Shown here one piece after another: positions 1-7,967 of a stretch of DNA of 42,272 bases. The stretch is from NCBI GenBank assembly GCA_025060105.1, contig JANXCS010000001.1:1-42272 (forward strand), read 5' to 3'. The notes under the pieces are model-generated. The model was not told the DNA's origin. It did not search any database and saw nothing but the letters and a program-made list of their open reading frames with translations. The stretch comes from Pseudothermotoga sp. GTDB taxonomy: Bacteria > Thermotogota > Thermotogae > Thermotogales > DSM-5069. Numbering within the stretch: the first letter of the stretch is position 1; each line of letters starts with the position of its first letter. The position numbers were made by a program, and so were the translations under genes.

Positions 1-1064
1 GTCTCTACATCAAAAGCATCCTCATCTTCAAAATTGTCTATGTTGAACAGAACTACTAACCGGCCTTCAGCTTCGATTGCAAAGTTGATGTTGCACTTTA
101 TATCGTAAATTCTTCCGAATTTTTCAATGAACTTGAGCCTTTCATCGTCCATTCTTGAGTCTACAGAGACTATGTATTTTTGACGGTTTATAGAGTAAGG
201 TTTATTTTTTGTCCAAGTTCTGACTTCTTCTTCGGTGTAGGTTATCTTGGAAAGGCCTTCCAGTTCGTATCCGACCGCAGCTGTGTAAACATAACGATCG
301 TTCTTCTTCACTAAAACACTCCCACCTTGAGCTTTTGGAATCGCTTCGATCGCCTTTTCAAGTAAAAATTGATACATCTGCTCGATCTTCGTACCTTGAA
401 GGTATCTCTCCGTGATGTCGAGTAATGCTTGCTGAACCTTCCTCAGGTTGGATTCTTTGACGAGAGCTTTCAACCTTCTTCTTGATTCAAATAACAAGCT
501 CAGCAAAAAGACGGTGGCACTGCTTGTTATCGGCACAGCCCAAGAGGGATGATCCATCACTGGTATCGTTCTTGCATATTTCAAACCGAAGACGAAATCT
601 TTGCCACGATCCACTATCTTGATCTGGCTGATTCCCAATTCTTCAAGCAACTTTTGAGCATCCACGATCAAAAGGACTATTCTATCAGTCAAGCACAATG
701 AAGCATCATCGTTGCACACGGCCATGTGAAACACGAGCTTACTCGAAGAAGACGTTATTTTGTACAGTTCAAAATCTATCTTTTCAACTTCGACTATTTC
801 TGCTTTTTCGACCATAGGGTAACTGTGTTTTAAATCTTCGAGCCATTTTTCAAGTTCTTCCGATTTGTTTTCAGAAACACATTCGTACATTGTATCCCAT
901 TGAAAATAACTAGCGCTCACGTTGCTGGCCGTTCTCTTTACAAATTTTTCGTAAGTGCTTCTGATCTGTCGAACTTGAAATTCAAGATGGTTCAGCCTGA
1001 GCATGTATAGAGCAACGAAGAGCCAGAGAAAGACTGTCAGTGCTATGATGAAAGATCTGCGCAC
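1..1064 (-). CDS. Membrane GAF-domain signalling protein, 3' end outside window
   Basis: The minus strand is open from a GTG at 1064 to the window edge (354 codons, no stop), so the C-terminus is missing. A GGGGG tract about 8 bases upstream supports this start; an in-frame GTG at 1079 is possible. The visible protein has a membrane segment at about residues 6-22, an extracytoplasmic stretch of roughly 150 residues, a second membrane segment near 175-195, and then a region with the length and pattern of a GAF sensor domain (from about 215). The layout matches the HD-GYP protein encoded divergently to its right (two membrane segments then GAF). The missing output domain could be HD-GYP, GGDEF or a kinase; the sequence shown does not decide. 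A role in cyclic-di-GMP signalling is inference from layout and neighbours. Confidence 0.75.
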   Translation of the reverse strand, partial: MRRSFIIALTVFLWLFVALYMLRLNHLEFQVRQIRSTYEKFVKRTASNVSASYFQWDTMYECVSENKSEELEKWLEDLKHSYPMVEKAEIVEVEKIDFELYKITSSSSKLVFHMAVCNDDASLCLTDRIVLLIVDAQKLLEELGISQIKIVDRGKDFVFGLKYARTIPVMDHPSWAVPITSSATVFLLSLLFESRRRLKALVKESNLRKVQQALLDITERYLQGTKIEQMYQFLLEKAIEAIPKAQGGSVLVKKNDRYVYTAAVGYELEGLSKITYTEEEVRTWTKNKPYSINRQKYIVSVDSRMDDERLKFIEKFGRIYDIKCNINFAIEAEGRLVVLFNIDNFEDEDAFDVE

Positions 1065-1193
1065 ACCACATTCCCCCACGCTTTCTGAAATGCTTTGCAT
1101 ATTTTCTGCTCACTATAGATTGAACACTTCAAAGTCTTTCCTCACAGCGGTTCGTTTGAAATGGATGTAGACTCAATGCAATTTGTTATTTAT

Positions 1194-1223
1194 ATTATAC
1201 AACTTGTTTCTCACGCTTGACAG
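1194..1223 (-). promoter_or_regulatory. Candidate promoter for the leftward GAF gene
   Basis: On the minus strand CTGTCA (1223-1218, four of six matches to the -35 consensus) is followed after 18 bases by a perfect TATAAT (1199-1194). Transcription would start near 1187, giving a leader of about 120 bases before the GTG at 1064. Only the motif supports this. Confidence 0.45.
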
Positions 1224-1263
1224 ATAGCTGTAAACTTCTTTTGTTTCGATTTCTATGGAGTTT

Positions 1264-1294
1264 TTGAAGAATCGAATGAATCGAATAGTATAAT
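1264..1294 (+). promoter_or_regulatory. Candidate promoter for the HD-GYP gene
   Basis: TTGAAG (1264-1269) and a perfect TATAAT (1289-1294) are separated by 19 bases, slightly long. The leader to the GTG at 1424 would be about 123 bases. A TATAAA at 1387-1392, closer to the gene but without a good -35, is a competing choice. Confidence 0.3.
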
Positions 1295-1423
1295 ATGCGG
1301 TGAAAATGTACAGCGTTTTGCAAAGATTTGAGCTTGCTCGGTCGAAGAAGCTTTCTGTGTCTTATCTTTTGAAAATGATTTTCATGTATAAAATTTGGTC
1401 CTTTCCGAGTGGGTGATTCAGCT

Positions 1424-3112
1424 GTGAAAAGTATCAAGGGAATTTTGAGGAATAACTCTGTATTCATAGCGATGTTGGTGATAACGTTTTCAGCTTTGGT
1501 TGGTGCTTTGAGTGTACGTGAAAGAACATTTCATAAAGAGTATCAAGAAATCAGAAAGGTTTTCAACACGATCAATTCCGTCGTGGCAGGTAGAGAACCT
1601 TTCGATGTTTTACTACCAACCATGGAGAAATTCGGTTTCGATTCTTCCAAATATAAGGAGCTGTTATCGAAATACGAATCGGGTATGAGCAATAGAGAGT
1701 CGGTGATAGCTGAGATCAGAAGTTTCACAACTCACCTCAGAACCTATGAAGCTCGTCTTATTCAAGAATATGAACGGTTTTTATCTGTCTTGATCTGGAT
1801 TTCTTGGTTGAGTCTACCATTGTTAATCATTCTTTTGATCTGGCAGAACTTAAACGTGAGAAGGTTTGTCAACAGGACGATCGAAAAGTTCGTCGAGATC
1901 TCCAATAAGTTTAACTTGTCTCCTATCGATATCGAAGAAGCTGAGTTTGAGGAGGAAAAAAGGATAAACAGTATCCTCAGAGAAATGAATCTAGTTCAAA
2001 GCGTGTACAATGTTTTGAGATCGATTCCACCCCAGTCTTCCATCGAGGATTTCATATACGCCTCTGGACCTTATCTGTGCGATCTTTTCAACTCGCAAAG
2101 GTTTTCAGTGGCGCTAATCGATACAAATTCAGATCAGATCATCGCAGAGACAGCTTATCTATCCGATTCAAAAATTAAGATGCATCTAAAACCAGGTTTT
2201 TCGCAGAGACTTTTTGAAACATCGCTCTCTACGATGTTGAAAGAAAACCAAAGGAGCAGGATCATAAACGATCTGCAGGCTCACTTCAACAAGACCAACT
2301 CGAAATCCACCGATTTGATCTTGAAAGAGGGATTCAGATCCAACATGACCGTTTTGGCTACAGTGAACAATGTTCCGTTTGGCTTTTTCTTCCTTTCATC
2401 GATCAATAAAGATAATTACAAAGAGAGGGACAAGAGATTGTTCGAGTTCGTCTCCGAGATCTTGTCTCAGAGGTTGTATTATTCGTTGACATCGCAGAAA
2501 CTCGTGTCACACTTCGCAGCCAGTCTCACAACTTTGGCGAAATTCAGGGATGCCGAAACGGGCAACCATGTAGAACGAGTTGCTTGGTATTCGAGGATAA
2601 TATCGGAGAGTTTGGAATTGAGCCCGAAGCTCGTCAGAATGATTTTTGAGTTCGCTCCGTTGCACGATATCGGCAAAATAGGTATATCAGATTCCATACT
2701 TTTCAAGCCTGGGCGTCTGGACGCGCGAGAATGGGAGATAATGAAGAGCCATGTGGAGATAGGTGTAGAGTTCGTGAAAAGTTTTACCAGTAGGGTCAAA
2801 GACATCTTGAATGCGGACAGCTTGAAATGTATGTTGAACATAATCTCTGATCATCATGAAAGGTACGATGGAAAAGGTTATCCAAAAGGCAAAAGTGGTG
2901 AGCAAATAAGCATAGAAGGTAGGATCGTGGCGATATCTGACGTTTTCGATGCTTTGACTTCGGTGCGACCTTACAAAAGGGCTCTCTCTTTTGAAGAGTC
3001 GTTACGAATAATCGTTGAAGGAAGAGGCACGCAGTTTGATCCTAAAGTCGTCGATGCCTTTTTGCGTGAAGAGCATAAAATCAGAGAAATATACGAAAAG
3101 TTCAAAGATTGA
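1424..3112 (+). CDS. Membrane HD-GYP cyclic-di-GMP phosphodiesterase with GAF-like domain
   Basis: The protein (562 residues) should hydrolyse cyclic di-GMP at the inner face of the membrane in response to a signal. Two membrane segments (about residues 12-32 and 120-145) flank a short external region. A GAF-like region follows (about 190-350), then a complete HD-GYP domain: HDIGKIG near residue 414, a downstream conserved His, and HHERYDGKGYP near 480-486. All metal-binding and GYP residues appear intact. The GTG at 1424 is chosen because GGGTGA (1411-1416) lies 7 bases upstream; an in-frame GTG at 1409 would overlap that site and has no good ribosome site itself. Its stop is one base from the stop of the convergent diguanylate cyclase. 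The signal sensed is unknown. Confidence 0.9.
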   Translation: MKSIKGILRNNSVFIAMLVITFSALVGALSVRERTFHKEYQEIRKVFNTINSVVAGREPFDVLLPTMEKFGFDSSKYKELLSKYESGMSNRESVIAEIRSFTTHLRTYEARLIQEYERFLSVLIWISWLSLPLLIILLIWQNLNVRRFVNRTIEKFVEISNKFNLSPIDIEEAEFEEEKRINSILREMNLVQSVYNVLRSIPPQSSIEDFIYASGPYLCDLFNSQRFSVALIDTNSDQIIAETAYLSDSKIKMHLKPGFSQRLFETSLSTMLKENQRSRIINDLQAHFNKTNSKSTDLILKEGFRSNMTVLATVNNVPFGFFFLSSINKDNYKERDKRLFEFVSEILSQRLYYSLTSQKLVSHFAASLTTLAKFRDAETGNHVERVAWYSRIISESLELSPKLVRMIFEFAPLHDIGKIGISDSILFKPGRLDAREWEIMKSHVEIGVEFVKSFTSRVKDILNADSLKCMLNIISDHHERYDGKGYPKGKSGEQISIEGRIVAISDVFDALTSVRPYKRALSFEESLRIIVEGRGTQFDPKVVDAFLREEHKIREIYEKFKD

Positions 3113-3113
3113 T

Positions 3114-4445
3114 CTATTGAGTATTTTGGTTCAAATTAGAATTTTCGGTGCGCTTTTTCCTCTTCATTTCGTAGAGCGAGATGTCGGCACTCTGAAGGGC
3201 CGTTTCGTAGTTCGATTTACCAGAGAACTCGGCTACCCCATAACTGATGCTGACAGGGAAGTTGAAAGGATTTTCTGAAGAAAGTATGTTTTTGATCCTC
3301 TGAACTGCCTTGACGGCGTTGTAAGAACTCGATTCGCTCAGAATCAGAATGAACTCGTCCCCGCCATAACGTGCCGCTATGTCTGATGATCTGATAGCTT
3401 TGGCGATGCTCCGACCAACGAATTCTAAAACTCTATCACCAACCTTGTGACCGTAAGTATCGTTTATACTCTTGAAAGCATCCACATCGATGAGAACAAC
3501 CGTGGATGAACTTTTGTTTCGTTCGATGATCTCTAAATGTTTCTTCACGATTTCTTCGAAAAACGATCTGCTGTACAGTTTGGTCAAAGTATCGTAGTAC
3601 GCTATCCTCTCCAATTCTTCCTTTTGAGATTTTATTTCCGTCAACATGGTATTGATGGGATCGATCAGAGATTGTACGATGAGACCGTGCAACAAGACGT
3701 AGTAGGAGAAAAATCTAGACGCATGGCCAAGAAAGTTGAAAAATCCATAGACGTCTGTGTAAAGTGTGAAGAAGAACTCTCCCAGAGCGGTCAGTAACAT
3801 ACTGATCGTTATCTGGGTGCAGAAGCATGGTCTTTGTTCTTTCGCCTTATGATGGAGATGTTGAATGTCGATCACCACAGCCAATGCTAAAGCGATTAAC
3901 ACATATTCCATGGTGATTTTGAAGGGTGTCAATCCCGAACCTTCGATTAGACAATCTGGAAATTTTTTGAAAAAGATCGATAGCAAACCTGCGAAGGTCA
4001 TAGAAGCGGCTATCGAGATGAAATACAAATTACTTTTGTTCCTGAGTCGAAGGGGAAAAAGCAGGAACATTCCAAAAACTTCCAAGGACCTACCTAAGAT
4101 CCACAGTTGTGTAGGTTCATTGGCCGTCCAATTGGGAAATATGTTCATACCCTTGTACCCCAGGGTATGAACGAAATCCACTGTGGAAACGAACAAATAG
4201 AGAAGACCGATCTTTGTAAAAAGTCTGTTTTTTGAAGTGTTGATGGTCGTTATCGATATGAGGGTCAGACTCAGACCGACGAAGATCGCGAAAAATTCTA
4301 TGACGGTATGGTAGAGCAAGTAGTTCACGAGAGAAACCTCATAAAGTACGCCGAAGATGAGTATGAGTGATACTGTTATCAGAACAGAAGGTTTCCAAAT
4401 TGTTCTTTTGGAAAGTTTATCTTCTGACTTCTTCATTAGATCCAT
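3114..4445 (-). CDS. MASE3-like membrane sensor / GGDEF diguanylate cyclase
   Basis: The protein (443 residues) is predicted to make cyclic di-GMP from two GTP. The N-terminal 260 residues hold about seven membrane segments with the pattern of the MASE3 sensor domain (a DFVHTLGYKGM stretch and TQLWILGRSLE stand out). A short linker (SQKEELERIAYYDTLT) leads into a GGDEF domain with an intact YGGDEF near residue 361. An RSSD placed five residues before GGDEF fits the RxxD product-inhibition site, so the enzyme is probably feedback controlled. ATG 4445 is chosen because GGGAGGTT sits 6 bases upstream; the in-frame ATG at 4460 overlaps that site. It converges on the HD-GYP phosphodiesterase, an enzyme of opposite activity. 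Confidence 0.92.
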   Translation of the reverse strand: MDLMKKSEDKLSKRTIWKPSVLITVSLILIFGVLYEVSLVNYLLYHTVIEFFAIFVGLSLTLISITTINTSKNRLFTKIGLLYLFVSTVDFVHTLGYKGMNIFPNWTANEPTQLWILGRSLEVFGMFLLFPLRLRNKSNLYFISIAASMTFAGLLSIFFKKFPDCLIEGSGLTPFKITMEYVLIALALAVVIDIQHLHHKAKEQRPCFCTQITISMLLTALGEFFFTLYTDVYGFFNFLGHASRFFSYYVLLHGLIVQSLIDPINTMLTEIKSQKEELERIAYYDTLTKLYSRSFFEEIVKKHLEIIERNKSSSTVVLIDVDAFKSINDTYGHKVGDRVLEFVGRSIAKAIRSSDIAARYGGDEFILILSESSSYNAVKAVQRIKNILSSENPFNFPVSISYGVAEFSGKSNYETALQSADISLYEMKRKKRTENSNLNQNTQ

Positions 4446-4601
4446 GTTAGAACCTCCCATTTCGCGTTTGGAAAACGTGGAGTTTATCCCTGATCAAAAT
4501 TTATGTTACCACGAGGATCGAAAGGAACTTTTATGTTTCAAAATCCATCGAAAGCTAGGTGGAAGTTTACAACAAGTTTTTTATACCTGACCCATCGGAT
4601 A

Positions 4602-4610
4602 TGGTATAAA
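4602..4610 (+). promoter_or_regulatory. Extended -10 promoter of tRNA-Ser / rimP-nusA-fur
   Basis: TGG directly precedes TATAAA (4605-4610), matching the TGn extended -10 pattern. No good -35 hexamer is seen at 16-18 bases. Initiation near 4617 would give a short tRNA leader. No separate promoter is visible between the tRNA and rimP. Confidence 0.5.
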
Positions 4611-4632
4611 TAAAGTTGCAAGGGTTCAAATC

Positions 4633-4723
4633 GGAGAGGTGGCCGAGCGGACTAAGGCGCACGCCTGGAGAGCGTGTGGTGGTCAAAAGCCACCCGTGGG
4701 TTCAAATCCCACCCTCTCCGCCA
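4633..4723 (+). tRNA. tRNA-Ser (anticodon GGA)
   Basis: A class II tRNA of 91 bases including an encoded CCA. The acceptor arm GGAGAGG (4633-4639) pairs with CCTCTCC (4713-4719), followed by G and CCA (4721-4723). The anticodon stem CACGC/GCGTG (4660-4664, 4672-4676) carries the loop CTGGAGA with anticodon GGA at 4667-4669, reading UCC and UCU. A long variable arm (GGTGG/CCACC) is typical of serine tRNA, and the T arm GTGGG-TTCAAAT-CCCAC is canonical. It is followed at once by an intrinsic terminator and then rimP. Confidence 0.97.
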
Positions 4724-4727
4724 GGTA

Positions 4728-4750
4728 CCGGGACAAATGTCCCGGTTTTT
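4728..4750 (+). terminator. Intrinsic terminator between tRNA-Ser and rimP
   Basis: CCGGGAC (4728-4734) pairs with GTCCCGG (4739-4745) around an AAAT loop, followed by five T. It lies 5 bases after the tRNA CCA end and 22 bases before the rimP ATG, with no room for another promoter between. rimP-nusA-fur expression therefore seems to need read-through. Confidence 0.85.
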
Positions 4751-4772
4751 CGATAGTAGGGAGGCTCTGTAC

Positions 4773-5219
4773 ATGGAGAACGTTTTGATTTCCATAAGAC
4801 CTGAGGTGGAAAAGATTTTGCAAAGTATGGGTCTTGAGTTGTTCGATATTTCTTTTAAAAAAGAACGTGGACGCTGGGTGCTCAGGATCGTGATAGACGA
4901 TCCAAGCGGATATGTGAGTATAGCTCAGTGTGAAAACGTCTCGGTGAAGGTTTCGGATTACTTGGACCGTGAAGATCTCATACCTCACAGTTATGTGCTC
5001 GAAGTGTCTTCGCCTGGCCTCGATAGGCCTTTGCGCGGTTTGAACGATTATAAAAGGTTCACTGGAAAACTCGCAAAGTTTTGGCTTTCAAACGGTAGGG
5101 TACTGATCGGAAGAATAGAGAGTGCGGATGAAGATCAGGTCGTTCTAGATGTGCTTGGAGAGAAGGTCAAGTTCAAGCCAGAAGATGTGAAACGCAGTCG
5201 GCTCGAGGTTGAATTTTAG
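4773..5219 (+). CDS. rimP: Ribosome maturation factor RimP
   Basis: RimP assists maturation of the 30S ribosomal subunit in the cytoplasm. The 148-residue length is normal for the family. The core VLEVSSPGLDRPL motif is present (about residues 74-86), with the C-terminal small barrel after it (GRVLIGRIESADEDQ). ATG 4773 is preceded by AGGGAGG at 4758-4764, an ideal 8-base spacing; a longer reading frame beginning at 4674 would lie inside the tRNA and terminator and is rejected. The stop at 5217-5219 overlaps the nusA ribosome-binding site, so translation of the two is probably coupled. Gene order tRNA-rimP-nusA resembles the Escherichia coli metY-rimP-nusA arrangement. Confidence 0.95.
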   Translation: MENVLISIRPEVEKILQSMGLELFDISFKKERGRWVLRIVIDDPSGYVSIAQCENVSVKVSDYLDREDLIPHSYVLEVSSPGLDRPLRGLNDYKRFTGKLAKFWLSNGRVLIGRIESADEDQVVLDVLGEKVKFKPEDVKRSRLEVEF

Positions 5220-5231
5220 GAGGTGAGATTT

Positions 5232-6266
5232 ATGAATTTGAACCTTCTTGAAGCTTTGGACCAGCTGGAGGAAGAAAAAGGTATATCCAAAGACGAAATC
5301 ATAGAGATATTGGAGAGAGCTCTGGTCAGTGCGTACAAGAAGAATTTTGGTACCAGTAAGAACGTGGAAGTGAAGATAGACAGAATGACTGGCGATATCC
5401 AGTTGTTTCAAGTGTTCGATGTGGTCGAAAAGGTGACGGACGAGTTGACACAGATGAGCCTTGAAGAGGCACGGAAGATAGACCCATTGACGAATATCGG
5501 CAAGAAGGTTTACAAGAAAATAAACGTCAAGGAGTTTGGAAGAATCGCCGCGCAGACGGCCAAGCAAGTGCTCATACAGAGGCTTCGAGAGCTCGAAAAA
5601 GAAAGACAGTACGAACATTATTCGGGTTTGGCTGGTGTGGTCACCACCTGCGAGGTGATACGTGTTACACCTGACTGGGCGGATGTGCGGGTTGGTAAGA
5701 TAGAAACAAGGCTTTTGAGGAGGGATTGGATCGCAGGTGAGACAATCAAACCTGGTGATCTGATAAAAGTCTACGTGGTGGACGTTCTGAAGGACAAGAA
5801 AGGTCCAAAAATCTTGGTTAGCAGGGCTGTTCCAGAGTTCGTCATAGGTCTGCTGAAGCTTGAGGTGCCCGAGGTGGAGAATGGAATTGTTCAAGTGAAG
5901 GCCGTCGCTCGGGAGGCGGGCGTGCGCACGAAGGTCGGCGTGGTTTCGACCAACCCACAGGTGGATCCAGTTGGCGCGTGCATAGGTGAAGGTGGCAGTA
6001 GGATCGCGGCGATACTGAAAGAGTTGAAGGGTGAGAAAGTGGATGTGTTCAAATGGTCAGATGATCCGAAGCAACTCATAGCGAACGCGTTGGCACCGGC
6101 CTCCGTTGTGAGCGTTGAGATACTCGATGCGGAAAGAAAGGCGGCCAGAGTCTTGGTTCCTCCAACGCAGTTGTCTTTGGCCATAGGTAAAGGTGGGCAG
6201 AACGCGAGGCTTGCGGTCAAGGTGACTGGATGGAAGATAGATATAAAACCCGTCATGAACGTTTGA
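5232..6266 (+). CDS. nusA: Transcription termination/antitermination factor NusA
   Basis: NusA binds RNA polymerase and nascent RNA and modulates pausing, intrinsic termination and antitermination. The 344-residue form lacks the C-terminal acidic repeats of proteobacteria, as is usual outside them. Domains in order: N-terminal polymerase-binding domain (to about 120), S1 domain (about 130-200), KH1 with DPVGACIGEGGSRI and KH2 with AIGKGGQNARLA near the end. ATG 5232 is preceded by AGGAGGTGA (5218-5226) at 5 bases; the in-frame GTG at 5223 lies inside that site. It sits between rimP and fur with short gaps. Since NusA affects hairpin termination, it may influence the terminator upstream of its own operon (inference). 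Confidence 0.96.
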   Translation: MNLNLLEALDQLEEEKGISKDEIIEILERALVSAYKKNFGTSKNVEVKIDRMTGDIQLFQVFDVVEKVTDELTQMSLEEARKIDPLTNIGKKVYKKINVKEFGRIAAQTAKQVLIQRLRELEKERQYEHYSGLAGVVTTCEVIRVTPDWADVRVGKIETRLLRRDWIAGETIKPGDLIKVYVVDVLKDKKGPKILVSRAVPEFVIGLLKLEVPEVENGIVQVKAVAREAGVRTKVGVVSTNPQVDPVGACIGEGGSRIAAILKELKGEKVDVFKWSDDPKQLIANALAPASVVSVEILDAERKAARVLVPPTQLSLAIGKGGQNARLAVKVTGWKIDIKPVMNV

Positions 6267-6279
6267 AGGGAGGTAGAGC

Positions 6280-6741
6280 ATGCTCTACGAATCTTTGAGG
6301 AAAGAGTTGAGGTCCAGAAAGTACAGAATGACCGCCCAAAGGGAGATCGTTTTGAAGATTTTTGCCGAATCCGATGAGAGACATCTAGGAGCCGAAGATG
6401 TCTACAGGAAACTCTCTGAAAAGAGATACAGGATAAGCAAAGCTACAGTCTATAGAACTGTGGAACTCCTCAGCAGGCTTGGTTTTCTAAGAAAACTCGA
6501 ATTTGGAGAAGGTGTGTATCGCTACGAGCTCGCCACTCCGAATGCTGAAACGTTGCACCAGCACTTGATATGCAAAAGCTGTGGTGAACTTCTAGAGATA
6601 GACGAACAGATCGTCAAGCAACTGGTTCAGAACGTAGAAAGGCAGACTGGTTACATCGTGAAGGATTACGATGTCAAATTCTTCGGCTTGTGTCCAAAAT
6701 GCCAGAGCAAGAGTAGAAATACTGCTGAAGAAAGTATGTAG
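6280..6741 (+). CDS. fur: Fur-family metal-responsive repressor
   Basis: A Fur-family winged-helix regulator of 153 residues. The DNA-binding domain contains a typical recognition segment (SKATVYRTVELLSRLGF, about residues 49-65). A HQHLICKSCG segment and a final CPKC motif supply the two CxxC pairs of a structural zinc site. His and Glu residues in the hinge and dimerisation part fit the regulatory metal site. Whether it senses iron, zinc, manganese or peroxide cannot be told from sequence. GGGAGGTAGAGC precedes ATG 6280. It follows nusA by 13 bases and is likely cotranscribed. Its last 76 bases overlap, antisense, the end of comEC. It is a natural candidate to control the iron-storage locus at 30078-32222, which is inference. 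Confidence 0.9.
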   Translation: MLYESLRKELRSRKYRMTAQREIVLKIFAESDERHLGAEDVYRKLSEKRYRISKATVYRTVELLSRLGFLRKLEFGEGVYRYELATPNAETLHQHLICKSCGELLEIDEQIVKQLVQNVERQTGYIVKDYDVKFFGLCPKCQSKSRNTAEESM

Positions 6742-7967
6742 AGAGGAAAGCTTTTAGAGACGTTCAAAAGTTTTGAGGAAAATTCGATCAGTCTTTGCAG
6801 AATCCAAGCGAAAGGTGTTGCACCGCGGAGTAGTGTGGCCGCGGTGTTTTGTAATCCTACCATGAGGAGAAACATGGCTAGAACACTCGCCCAGAGCATC
6901 GGTGTTGCGAGCAACACGGCTGGAACACTGACCAATGGAGCAAGCACGTTCACAACCGAGAAGAGAAACAGAAACGGACTCACACTGATGAAGGCTGAAA
7001 GTGATATCAACATGCTTTTGGCAAGATTGTTGGTGTTTTTGATTCCATCTTGGATCGAAATGAGTGTGGCTGCAGCGGCGTAGCTCATCATGAAGGATGG
7101 AGATAAAAGAATGAACGGCTCGACCAGAAGATTCAACGTTGCGACCAACCCGAGCAAGTTCAGCGGTTCTATGGGATAGTCCATCAATTTAAAGGCGTTC
7201 CAGATCGTTAAAAGCAGAACGGCTCTCAAAGCCGATGGAGAAGGACCAGTCATGGTTGCGAACAGAACTGTGAACAGGTTGGATAAGGGCCTTCTTATGA
7301 AAAGGCTGTGTGTGAAGAACGATATCAAGATGTCGAAGAGTGTGTAAACTATGCCAACGTGTAAACCAGAGACAGCGAACAGATGTGCAAGACCGCTCTT
7401 TCTGACTTCTTCGGCTCGGGAAGGATCGAACGTTGGATCTGAGAAAACGAGCGTTGCGAACAGTTCGAAGTGATCTTTCGTATTTTTCGCGAGTAATTCT
7501 GAAAATTTTTCCTTGAACTTTGAGAGTTCGGAATGGACCTTGTCAAAACCTTTGGCTGAGTATGTGTTTCCTGCAGCGAAGAAAGGTTTCATCACTAACG
7601 GAGGATAGGCGAACTGGAACTGGAGTTCTCCGAAAGCATAGAAGGATTCTCCGACTTGGATGTCTTTACTGTGTATCTTAACCTTGTGAAGGCATCTTTT
7701 CCACCTGTTGTTCTGAAAGATCTTCACGTTCGTAGCGATCACGTAGTTTGATCTTTTGATCTGCGCATATCCCACCACTTCGTAGACACCGGAGTATCTA
7801 TGCACCGAAGCGAGGAAACTTCCAAGACAAAAAAAGATCGCAAGGAGTGTTAGATGCTTCTTTTTAAAAAACAAAAGCAACAAGGTCAAGAAAGTGAAAG
7901 GAAAGACTGGGGAGCAGAGCACCCCAGCCGAAAAACCGCAGAAAGATGCCAGCCAGAAAAATCTCAT
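6666..7967 (-). CDS. comEC: ComEC/Rec2-type DNA-uptake channel, short form
   Basis: A polytopic membrane protein of 433 residues with the Competence-family core: the HLFAVSGLHVG signature (about residue 191-201) followed by hydrophobic helices, and an N-terminal part with an OB-fold-like region after the first membrane segments. ComEC forms the inner-membrane channel through which transforming single-stranded DNA enters. The full-length form carries a C-terminal metallo-beta-lactamase domain; here the gene ends after the membrane domain. ATG 7967 overlaps the apgM stop as ATGA, so it is the last gene of the rbgA operon. Its 3' end overlaps fur by 76 bases on the opposite strand. dprA and a prepilin-like gene occur elsewhere in the window. 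Confidence 0.88.
   Translation of the reverse strand: MRFFWLASFCGFSAGVLCSPVFPFTFLTLLLLFFKKKHLTLLAIFFCLGSFLASVHRYSGVYEVVGYAQIKRSNYVIATNVKIFQNNRWKRCLHKVKIHSKDIQVGESFYAFGELQFQFAYPPLVMKPFFAAGNTYSAKGFDKVHSELSKFKEKFSELLAKNTKDHFELFATLVFSDPTFDPSRAEEVRKSGLAHLFAVSGLHVGIVYTLFDILISFFTHSLFIRRPLSNLFTVLFATMTGPSPSALRAVLLLTIWNAFKLMDYPIEPLNLLGLVATLNLLVEPFILLSPSFMMSYAAAATLISIQDGIKNTNNLAKSMLISLSAFISVSPFLFLFSVVNVLAPLVSVPAVLLATPMLWASVLAMFLLMVGLQNTAATLLRGATPFAWILQRLIEFSSKLLNVSKSFPLYILSSAVFLLLLWHFGHKPKNLTS

Larger units (their letters stand above)
1065..1423. other. Divergent intergenic region between two signalling genes
   Basis: This 359-base AT-rich stretch separates two divergent membrane signalling genes and holds no credible gene. 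A 90-codon minus-strand reading frame at 1195-1467 runs into the start of the right-hand gene and lacks a ribosome site. On the minus strand a TATAAT (1199-1194) with a CTGTCA 18 bases upstream is a plausible promoter for the left gene. On the plus strand TATAAT at 1289-1294 with TTGAAG 19 bases upstream, or TATAAA at 1387-1392, may serve the right gene. No convincing hairpin or operator was seen. Confidence 0.6.

Noticed and set aside
1217-1222. Perfect TTGACA on the plus strand
   Set aside because: No -10-like hexamer at 16-19 bases downstream.
1195-1467. 90-codon minus-strand frame in the divergent intergenic region
   Set aside because: No ribosome site, no recognisable features, and it overlaps the start of the HD-GYP gene.
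4674-4772. A longer reading frame for rimP beginning at 4674
   Set aside because: It would start inside the tRNA and run through the terminator. ATG 4773 has an ideal ribosome site and gives the family length.
5145-5894. 249-codon open frame on the minus strand across rimP/nusA
   Set aside because: It is a shadow of the well supported nusA gene, with no ribosome site and low-complexity His/Leu-rich product.
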